This document shows positions 5,085 through 10,857 of a DNA stretch of 10,857 nt, piece after piece (position 1 is the stretch's first letter; every line of letters starts with the position of its first letter). Below the pieces are notes generated by a model. The model saw only the letters and a list, made by a program, of their open reading frames with translations, had not been told where the DNA came from and searched no databases. Origin of the DNA: Comamonadaceae bacterium. GTDB lineage: Bacteria > Pseudomonadota > Gammaproteobacteria > Burkholderiales > Burkholderiaceae_C. The translations under genes were made by a program, and so were the position numbers. The stretch is taken from contig CANCCE010000086.1 of the NCBI GenBank assembly GCA_947374505.1, forward strand, positions 1-10,857, in the 5' to 3' direction.

Positions 5085-6076
5085 CAAATCACCTTCGCCC
5101 GCATCAGGTCATTGGTATTCAGTGCGCCACACAAGCGACCAGCTTCGTCGACCACCAGCACACTGGTGATCTGGTGTTGTTCCATCAGGGCAACCGCTTC
5201 CACCGCGAGTGCGCTGGAGACAAGGTGACGCGGGTTTGCATGCATCACGTCGGCCGCAGACATGGAGCGCAAATCAGCACCTTTTTCAATCAATCGCCGC
5301 AAGTCGCCATCCGTGAAAATGCCGAGCACCCGCTGCTGCGCATCCACCACCGCCGAAGCGCCTAAGCCCTTGGCACTCATCTCACGCATGAGTTCACTGA
5401 GACTGGCGTCCGGCCGCACCGAAGGCACGGCGTCGCCACTGCGCATGACATCGGCCACATGCGTGAGCAGCTTGCGGCCCAACGAACCCCCCGGGTGAGA
5501 CCGCGCAAAGTCTTCAGGCTTGAAGCCGCGAGCGTCCAGCAGCGCCACGGCAAGTGCATCGCCCATCGCCAACTGCGCCGTGGTGCTCGCGGTGGGCGCC
5601 AAATTAAGCGGACACGCCTCTTGCGCCACGCTGCTGTCGAGCACGACATCGGCGTGCTGCGCCAACGCCGACTGCACACCGCCCGTCAGGGCGATCACCC
5701 GCACCTGCAAGCGCCTCAGCGTCGGCAAAATAACGGTGAGCTCTTCACTTTCGCCGCTGTTGGAAATTGCCAGCACGACATCGACGGCAGTGATCATGCC
5801 AAGATCGCCATGACTGGCTTCGCCCGGATGCACAAACATGGCCGGTGTACCGGTGGATGCCAGCGTGGCGGCAATCTTGCGACCGATGTGTCCGCTCTTG
5901 CCCATGCCCATCACCACCACGCGACCGGTACATTGCAAAACCACCTCAACAGCAGCGGAAAACTCGGGTCCAACCCGCACAGCCATATTCAACACAGCCG
6001 CCGCCTCGATCTCAAAAGTCTTGCGGGCCAAGGCCACGGCTTGTGCCGGATCGAAGCCGGTGCGGTCAAAGTTCAT
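5084..6076 (-). CDS. kdsD: KdsD, arabinose-5-phosphate isomerase (KpsF/GutQ family)
   Basis: A 330-residue enzyme that interconverts ribulose 5-phosphate and arabinose 5-phosphate, the first step to Kdo. It has an N-terminal SIS domain (about 40-180) and two CBS domains (about 210-265 and 275-330). Residues corresponding to the E. coli KdsD catalytic set (Lys59, Glu111, Glu152, His193) are Lys60 in GMGKSG, Glu112 in SNSGESEE, Glu153 in AQEACPL and His194 in SHPGGSLGR, a constant offset of one. ASHGDLGM (87-94) is also typical. No Shine-Dalgarno is properly placed before ATG 6076 (AGGG abuts it), and TAGAAT lies six bases upstream, so the mRNA may be leaderless. First gene of kdsD-kdsC-lptC. 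Confidence 0.96.
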   Translation of the reverse strand: MNFDRTGFDPAQAVALARKTFEIEAAAVLNMAVRVGPEFSAAVEVVLQCTGRVVVMGMGKSGHIGRKIAATLASTGTPAMFVHPGEASHGDLGMITAVDVVLAISNSGESEELTVILPTLRRLQVRVIALTGGVQSALAQHADVVLDSSVAQEACPLNLAPTASTTAQLAMGDALAVALLDARGFKPEDFARSHPGGSLGRKLLTHVADVMRSGDAVPSVRPDASLSELMREMSAKGLGASAVVDAQQRVLGIFTDGDLRRLIEKGADLRSMSAADVMHANPRHLVSSALAVEAVALMEQHQITSVLVVDEAGRLCGALNTNDLMRAKVI

Positions 6077-6082
6077 CCCTGC

Positions 6083-6088
6083 ATTCTA
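6083..6088 (-). promoter_or_regulatory. kdsD: -10 box of kdsD, placed for a leaderless mRNA
   Basis: TAGAAT (6088-6083) matches TATAAT in five of six positions. Exactly six bases separate it from ATG 6076, so the predicted +1 is the A of the start codon. No clear -35 is seen (GGGTCG at 17-base spacing). Confidence 0.5.
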
Positions 6089-6121
6089 TCGAGACACCCT
6101 GTTGGCGACCCATCCATCAGC

Positions 6122-6127
6122 TACTAT
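6122..6127 (+). promoter_or_regulatory. -10 box of the antiporter gene, placed for a leaderless mRNA
   Basis: TACTAT (6122-6127) fits TANNNT and lies exactly six bases before ATG 6134. No Shine-Dalgarno-like purine run precedes the ATG. TTGGCG (6102-6107) is a possible -35 but is spaced 14 bases from this box (17 from the alternative TATTCT, 6125-6130, which would start transcription just inside the gene). Confidence 0.45.
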
Positions 6128-6133
6128 TCTTGA

Positions 6134-8128
6134 ATGACCGGGCTCGAACTCACGCTCTTCTACCTGCTGGCGGCGGTGCTCGGCGTGGTGGCGTGTCGCT
6201 CGCTTAAATTGCCTCCCATGTTGGGTTACTTGACGGCCGGCGTGCTCATCGGTCCCAACGCTTTGGGGTTAGCGCAAGACGCGGCGGGCGTTCGCCATTT
6301 GGGTGAGTTTGGTGTGGTCTTCCTGATGTTCGTGATTGGGCTGGAGTTCAACCTGCCCAAACTGCGCTCCATGCGCCGTCATGTGTTTGGTCTGGGTCTG
6401 TACCAAGTGGTGCTGACCATGCTACTGGTGATGGCTGTCTCTTGGCTGTTGACGCTTGCAGCGCCGGTTTGGTGGCAGATGAATTGGCAAGCGGCGCTGG
6501 CCTTGTCTGGCGCGGTGGCCATGAGCAGCACGGCGCTGGTTGTCAAGCTGTTGTCGGAACGGTTGGAGTTGGACTCTGAGCACGGCAAACGCGTGATGGG
6601 CATCTTGCTGTTTCAAGATTTGGCGGTGGTCCCGCTGCTGGTGTTGATTCCGGCCTTGGGTTCTCCCCCTGAGCAACTTTTCAGCGCACTGGGGCTGGCC
6701 TTGCTCAAAGCTTCGGTGCTGGTCGGGTTACTGCTGATCGGCGGTCAACGCGTCATGCGTTGGTGGTTGACACTCGTTGCCCGGCGCAAAAGCGAAGAAC
6801 TGTTTGTCCTGAACTTGCTGCTGGTCACCTTGAGTCTGGCATGGCTCACCGAATTGGCTGGTCTCAGTTTGGCGCTGGGCGCCTTCATTGCGGGCATGTT
6901 GATCTCGGAAACCGAATACAAGCATCAAGTTGAAACCGATATCAGGCCATTTCATGATGTTTTGCTCGGCTTGTTTTTCATCAGCATCGGCATGATGCTC
7001 GATTGGCATGAAGTGGTTGCCCATTGGACGCTGGTCTTGATGCTGCTGGTCCTTCCCGTGCTGTTCAAGCTTGCACTGGTGACCGTTTTGGCCAAGGTCT
7101 TGGGCGCAACCAACGGCGTGGCGCTGCGCACCGGCTTGTACATCGCGCAGGCCGGCGAATTCGGCTTTGTCTTGCTGACGCTGGCACAAGACAACCGTCT
7201 AGTGCCAGCCAATTTGCTCAATCCGATTCTCGCAGCGATGGTGTTGTCGATGCTGGCGACACCGTTCATCATCATGAGCAGCAACCGCATCGTCATGCGC
7301 TTGGTCAGCAGCGAATGGCTGCAACAGTCACTGCAGATGACCAGCATTGCGCGCAAGGCTATCAACACCAGCCAACACGTCATCATTTGCGGTTACGGTC
7401 GTTGCGGCCAGAACCTAGGGCGCATCCTTGACGCTGAAGGCATTCCCTATATCGCACTTGACCTCGACCCAGACCGCGTCCGCAAGGCGGCTGCGGCAGG
7501 CCACTCCGTGGTCTTTGGAGATGCTGTGAGGCTGCAATCGCTGATGGCTGCCGGCTTGGCGCGTGCCAGCGCGGTGGTCGTGACTTACCTCAACACTGCC
7601 AGCGCGATCAAGGTCTTAGCCAATACCCGCGAACACGCACCGGCCGTTCCCGTGATCGTCCGCACGGTCGATGACGTCGACCTTGAAAAACTGCGCTCTG
7701 CAGGCGCCACAGAAGTTGTGCCGGAAGCAATAGAAGGCAGCCTGATGCTGGCGAGCCATGCACTGGCGCTGGTTGGCGTACCCATGCGCCGGGTGATCCG
7801 CGTCGTGCAAGATCAACGCGATGCGCGCTACAACTTATTGCGAGGTTATTTTCATGGCTCCGACGATGACTCTGTCAACGAGTTGGAACAAATACGCCTA
7901 TCGACTGTCACCCTGCCGCCCGCCATCAAAGCCGTTGGCGCTTCGCTGGGCACCCTATCGCTAATGACGGTCGGCGTGACGGTTATTAGCCTGCGCCGCA
8001 GCAATGGTCAAGTAAAGCCGGTGGGGGATGTCACGCTGCTGGAAGGTGGTGATACGCTGGTGCTGTCTGGCCCGCCGGCTGCGTTGGCGCTGGCGGAAGA
8101 AATACTGCTGCGAGGGCGAACCACATGA
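6134..8128 (+). CDS. CPA2-family monovalent cation/proton antiporter with RCK domains (KefB/KefC-like)
   Basis: A 664-residue protein. Residues 1-395 form a Na+/H+ exchanger domain with about twelve membrane segments, including GVVFLMFVIGLEFNL (60-74), MSSTALVVKLL (130-140) and the QD pair at 161-162 (FQDLAVVPLL) that is conserved in KefC. Residues about 413-530 form a Rossmann RCK_N domain with the nucleotide-binding GYGRCG motif and the expected acidic DLD at the second strand. Residues about 575-660 look like an RCK_C (TrkA-C) ligand domain. The family exchanges K+ or Na+ for H+ and is gated by ligands on the RCK domains. Whether this one is glutathione-gated like KefB/C or closer to YbaL cannot be told by eye. 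No Shine-Dalgarno is visible. Its stop overlaps the next ATG (ATGA). Confidence 0.93.
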   Translation: MTGLELTLFYLLAAVLGVVACRSLKLPPMLGYLTAGVLIGPNALGLAQDAAGVRHLGEFGVVFLMFVIGLEFNLPKLRSMRRHVFGLGLYQVVLTMLLVMAVSWLLTLAAPVWWQMNWQAALALSGAVAMSSTALVVKLLSERLELDSEHGKRVMGILLFQDLAVVPLLVLIPALGSPPEQLFSALGLALLKASVLVGLLLIGGQRVMRWWLTLVARRKSEELFVLNLLLVTLSLAWLTELAGLSLALGAFIAGMLISETEYKHQVETDIRPFHDVLLGLFFISIGMMLDWHEVVAHWTLVLMLLVLPVLFKLALVTVLAKVLGATNGVALRTGLYIAQAGEFGFVLLTLAQDNRLVPANLLNPILAAMVLSMLATPFIIMSSNRIVMRLVSSEWLQQSLQMTSIARKAINTSQHVIICGYGRCGQNLGRILDAEGIPYIALDLDPDRVRKAAAAGHSVVFGDAVRLQSLMAAGLARASAVVVTYLNTASAIKVLANTREHAPAVPVIVRTVDDVDLEKLRSAGATEVVPEAIEGSLMLASHALALVGVPMRRVIRVVQDQRDARYNLLRGYFHGSDDDSVNELEQIRLSTVTLPPAIKAVGASLGTLSLMTVGVTVISLRRSNGQVKPVGDVTLLEGGDTLVLSGPPAALALAEEILLRGRTT

Positions 8129-8561
8129 AGCGACGAACGGCTCTGGCCGTCCTAACCAGCGCCTGCTGGACAACAGGACATTCTCAACACGCACAAGCTA
8201 TCCCAACCCTGCTGCGCTCCGGCGCGTGTGTCGTTCTGCTCCGTCATGCCGAAACCGATCCCGGTATTGGCGAGCAGTGCAATCAAGCGCTTGGTGTCGA
8301 TGCCGCGACACCGCTGAACTCGCCTTCGGCCCCTACACGGTGTTGCCTGCGCTCAACTCGACCTTTAACAACGACAATCTTCCGGAACCACAAACTCAAA
8401 GCCTGCGCACGCTGCTCAAAAACGTGCCAATCGGCAAGTTTGAAACCTGGATCACACATCAAGTCAACATCACAGCGCTCACCGGCGAATTCACCGCCAT
8501 GGGCGAAGCCCTGATGGTTCATGCCAACGGCGCGCTGTTGGCGCGCACGACCTTTTCATGA
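8125..8561 (+). pseudogene. Broken histidine-phosphatase (phosphoglycerate-mutase-like) gene
   Basis: From ATG 8125 the frame gives a signal-peptide-like start and then VVLLRHAETDPGIGE, the RHG catalytic motif with its phosphorylated histidine. From about 8274 homology jumps to another frame: AVQSSAWCRCRDTAELAFG, then WITHQVNITALTGE with the second catalytic histidine, ending at TGA 8561. Intact relatives carry about 45-50 residues between these blocks (recalled from the family). So an internal deletion with a net frame change joined DPGIG to QSSAWCRC around 8272-8276. The original frame continues as unrelated sequence to 8514. The ATGA overlap with the antiporter shows it was once translationally coupled. 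A sequencing error could explain a frameshift but not the missing block. Confidence 0.85.
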
Positions 8562-8585
8562 TGTTTTACAAAATGAAGGCACCTT

Positions 8586-9173
8586 ATGTCTAATTCAAAC
8601 TCACCCGAGCACGACGTCCTCACGCACCAAACCGTGAGCCAGTACCTGCGCAGTCATATCCGCACCGTGCCGGACTGGCCCGCGCCCGGTGTGCAGTTTC
8701 GCGACATCACGCCCCTGTTGCAAAACCCGAAAGTGTTTCGCGTGCTGATCGATGCTTTTGTGCACCGCTACATGGACCCGACGCTACGGCCTGACGTCGT
8801 GGCCGGGCTCGATGCACGTGGCTTTATTTTGGGTGCCGTGATCGCTTACGAACTCAACGTTGGCTTTGTGCCTATTCGAAAGAAGGGCAAGCTTCCGTTC
8901 ACCACGGTTCAGGAAACTTATGAACTCGAATACGGTAGCGCCACTGTTGAGTTGCACACCGATGCCGTCCACGCCGGACAAAAAGTGCTGTTGATTGACG
9001 ACCTGATCGCCACCGGTGGCACCATGATGGCCGGGCGCAAATTACTTGAAAAACTTGGTGCCCACGTGATGGAGGGCGCGGCAATTGTCGACTTGCCTGA
9101 ACTTGGTGGCTCCGACAAACTACGCGACTCGGGTTTGCCTCTTTTCACACTGATTGATTTTTCCGGCCATTGA
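8586..9173 (+). CDS. apt: Adenine phosphoribosyltransferase
   Basis: A 195-residue cytoplasmic purine-salvage enzyme that joins adenine to PRPP to give AMP and pyrophosphate. Diagnostic blocks are PGVQFRDITPLL (34-45), AGLDARGFILG (73-83), PIRKKGKLP (96-104), the flexible-loop region ETYELEYGS (110-118) and the PRPP-binding signature VLLIDDLIATGGTM (134-147). The family ending FSGH is intact. GAAGG (8575-8579) is six bases before the ATG. The N-terminus is about ten residues longer than in E. coli Apt. It begins 24 bases after the pseudogene and is followed 39 bases later by the RraA-like gene on the same strand with no terminator between, so co-transcription is likely. Confidence 0.97.
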   Translation: MSNSNSPEHDVLTHQTVSQYLRSHIRTVPDWPAPGVQFRDITPLLQNPKVFRVLIDAFVHRYMDPTLRPDVVAGLDARGFILGAVIAYELNVGFVPIRKKGKLPFTTVQETYELEYGSATVELHTDAVHAGQKVLLIDDLIATGGTMMAGRKLLEKLGAHVMEGAAIVDLPELGGSDKLRDSGLPLFTLIDFSGH

Positions 9174-9212
9174 TGTCGGGCTCAACACACAAAAGTCACC
9201 AGGAGAATTTCT

Positions 9213-9935
9213 ATGTCACTTGAAGTCTTGCCCCTTTCAGCCGCCATCGTTGAAAAGCTCCAGTCCATCTCCACCGCCACACTCACGACCGTGTTGCTCA
9301 AAAAGGGCTTGCGCAACGTCTGGCTGCGCGGAACCAAGCCCTTGCAGTCTAACCAACAGCGTACGGTAGGACGCGCATTCACATTGCGCTTTGTACCGGC
9401 CCGCGAAGATCTGGCCACCCCGGAATCGTGGTCGTCGCCTGTCTCCACTCGTGCAGCCATTGAAGCCATGCCGCCTGGCTGCATCTGCGTGGCCGATGCC
9501 ATGGGCGTCACGGATGCCGGCATTTTTGGCGATATCCTTTGTGCCCGTATGCAAAAGCGCGGCGTCGCAGGCCTAGTGACCGATGGCGTTGTTCGCGATG
9601 TCGTCGGCGTGTTGGGCACCGGCTTACCGGTCTGGTGCCAAGGCACGGCGGCACCAGCGTCCGTGACCGGCCTGACTTTTGTCAGTTGGCAAGAGCCCAT
9701 CGCTTGCGGTGGTGTGGCAGTTTTTCCCAATGATGTGATCGTGACTGATGAGGATGGCGCCGTGCTGATACCGGCCAATTTGCTCGATGCCGTCCTTGAA
9801 CTAGCCGCTGAGCAAGAAAGTCTCGAGGCCTGGATCATGTCGGAGGTCCACGCTGGAGCGTCCTTACCTGGTTTGTACCCACCAAACGCCGAGAATAAAG
9901 CCCGCTACGAAGCCAGCAAAACAACCCAGACTTGA
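9213..9935 (+). CDS. RraA / HMG-aldolase family protein
   Basis: A 240-residue protein of the RraA-like fold, which covers both RNase E inhibitors and class II 4-hydroxy-4-methyl-2-oxoglutarate (HMG/CHA) aldolases. Asp107 (in IFGDILCARM) and Arg128-Asp129 (in GVVRDVVG) give the D-X20-R-D spacing that marks the divalent-metal and pyruvate-binding site of the aldolases, so an enzyme is more likely than an RNase E regulator. It is longer than E. coli RraA (about 160 residues), with about 40 extra residues at the N-terminus and a C-terminal extension rich in Glu and Ala. AGGAG (9201-9205) lies seven bases before the ATG. The stop is 15 bases before a DapA-fold aldolase gene. The pair suggests a small oxo-acid pathway; the substrate is unknown. 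Confidence 0.88.
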   Translation: MSLEVLPLSAAIVEKLQSISTATLTTVLLKKGLRNVWLRGTKPLQSNQQRTVGRAFTLRFVPAREDLATPESWSSPVSTRAAIEAMPPGCICVADAMGVTDAGIFGDILCARMQKRGVAGLVTDGVVRDVVGVLGTGLPVWCQGTAAPASVTGLTFVSWQEPIACGGVAVFPNDVIVTDEDGAVLIPANLLDAVLELAAEQESLEAWIMSEVHAGASLPGLYPPNAENKARYEASKTTQT

Positions 9936-9950
9936 AGCAACATACCCACC

Positions 9951-10857
9951 ATGAATACGTCCAAATTAACCGCTCAAGCCAGCGGCGTTTATGTCATTGC
10001 ACCAACGCCATTTGATACCGATGGCGGTATTGACTTGCCATCCATCGACCGACTGGTTGATTTTTATGCGCAAGCCGGCGTCGCCGGCACCACAGTGCTG
10101 GGTCAGCTCGGCGAAGCGCCCAAGCTTGCGCAACATGAAGCGCTGCAAGTCGCTAAACGATTCATTCAGCGCTCCGTGACACCCACCATCGTTGGTGTGT
10201 CCGCGCCAGGCTTCGCCGCCATGCGAGCCTTAGCACGTGAAGCCATGGAAGCTGGTGCCGCCGGCGTCATGATCGCACCGCCGAATACTTTGCGCACCGA
10301 TGATCAGATCGTCAGCTATTACGAACAAGCTGTTGCCGCGATTGGTGAAGATGTCCCGTTTGTGATCCAGGACTATCCCCTCACGTTCACCGTGGTCATG
10401 GCTCCCAGTGTGATCAAGCGTATCGTTAACAACCATGCCTCTTGCTTGATGCTGAAGCACGAAGACTGGCCCGGCTTGGAAAAAATCTCTACCCTGCGCA
10501 CATGGCAGACAACAAATGAGATGCGCGAGATTTCCATCCTTTGTGGCAACGGCGGCCTCTTCCTCGACTTCGAAGTCGAGCGTGGCGCCAACGGTGCGAT
10601 GACAGGTTATTGCTTCCCTGACATGCTGGTCGATGTGGTTCAACTTTCGGCCGAAGGGCAGCGCGAGAAAGCCCATGACTTGTTCGATGCGCACTTGCCG
10701 CTGATGCGCTATGAACAACAACCCGGCGTTGGACTGGCCGTGCGTAAATATATTTTGATGCGTCGTGGCCTGCTGTCATCCGACGCGCAACGCAGACCCG
10801 CTGCAGCGATGTCTGCGACCGCAAAAACAGAAGTTGAATATTTGCTTGCACGGCTGG
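9951..10857 (+). CDS. DapA/NAL-superfamily class I aldolase, not DapA itself (C-terminus cut by window edge)
   Basis: The frame stays open for 302 codons, about the full family length (290-310), so only the last residues are missing. A TIM-barrel Schiff-base lyase is indicated by GVYVIAPTPFD (12-22), the Schiff-base Lys169 in LMLKHED, and the catalytic-region Tyr142 in QDYPLTF. The DapA proton-relay motif GTTGE is GQLGE (51-55), so the two threonines are replaced, and the DapA substrate-binding arginine five residues after the tyrosine is absent. Hence dihydrodipicolinate synthase activity is unlikely; a lyase or dehydratase acting on another 2-oxo acid is more likely. No strong Shine-Dalgarno is present (GAAG 13 bases upstream), which suggests coupling to the RraA-like gene 15 bases before. 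An alternative start is not evident. Confidence 0.88.
   Translation, partial: MNTSKLTAQASGVYVIAPTPFDTDGGIDLPSIDRLVDFYAQAGVAGTTVLGQLGEAPKLAQHEALQVAKRFIQRSVTPTIVGVSAPGFAAMRALAREAMEAGAAGVMIAPPNTLRTDDQIVSYYEQAVAAIGEDVPFVIQDYPLTFTVVMAPSVIKRIVNNHASCLMLKHEDWPGLEKISTLRTWQTTNEMREISILCGNGGLFLDFEVERGANGAMTGYCFPDMLVDVVQLSAEGQREKAHDLFDAHLPLMRYEQQPGVGLAVRKYILMRRGLLSSDAQRRPAAAMSATAKTEVEYLLARL

Noticed and set aside
8028..8561. A separate 177-codon gene in the third frame
   Set aside because: Its first half is a shadow of the antiporter end; only the part from about 8274 has homology, as the displaced second half of the phosphatase pseudogene.
8125..8561. Programmed frameshift joining the two halves of the phosphatase
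   Set aside because: No slippery heptamer is seen at the junction, and a central block of the family is missing, which a frameshift cannot restore.

Overview
The window looks like chromosomal DNA of a betaproteobacterium, most likely Burkholderiales and probably Comamonadaceae. I infer this from the protein styles (MetX, an RRM protein with a glycine-rich tail, KdsD-KdsC-LptC beside a CPA2 antiporter and Apt), from moderately high GC, and from the gene order. No database was searched. I see no mobile element, tRNA, rRNA or CRISPR array.

Left part (1-1650): two minus-strand genes, each under its own riboswitch. The N-terminal part of metX (methionine biosynthesis) runs off the left edge. Its leader holds a clear SAM-II aptamer and then a strong intrinsic terminator just before the start codon. 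Next to it is a GDT1/UPF0016-family (MneA-like) manganese exporter. Its leader carries a yybP-ykoY manganese aptamer, and its expression platform contains mutually exclusive helices that can hide or free the ribosome binding site. Divergent from it, on the plus strand, is an Amt-family ammonium transporter.

Middle (1651-3771): amt ends in a hairpin. Next comes a 300-bp gap with a striking nested inverted repeat over a candidate promoter, then an RRM RNA-binding protein with a DNA-repetitive glycine-rich tail, a second hairpin and a bidirectional terminator.

Lipopolysaccharide block (3772-6076, minus strand): kdsD, kdsC and lptC overlap by 1 and 4 bases and form a tight operon for Kdo-8-phosphate precursor supply and LPS export. 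The lptA/lptB genes that usually follow are not there. The block instead ends convergently against the RRM gene.

Right part (6077-10857, plus strand): a 57-bp divergent spacer in which both start codons lie exactly six bases after a TANNNT -10 box, suggesting two leaderless mRNAs. It is followed by a KefB/KefC-type cation/proton antiporter, a broken histidine-phosphatase gene (internal deletion plus frame change), apt (adenine salvage), an RraA/HMG-aldolase family protein and a nearly complete DapA-fold aldolase that lacks key DapA residues. The last two form an apparent operon of unknown substrate.

The parts most worth follow-up are the two riboswitch expression platforms, the divergent leaderless promoters, and the nested inverted repeat in front of the RRM gene.
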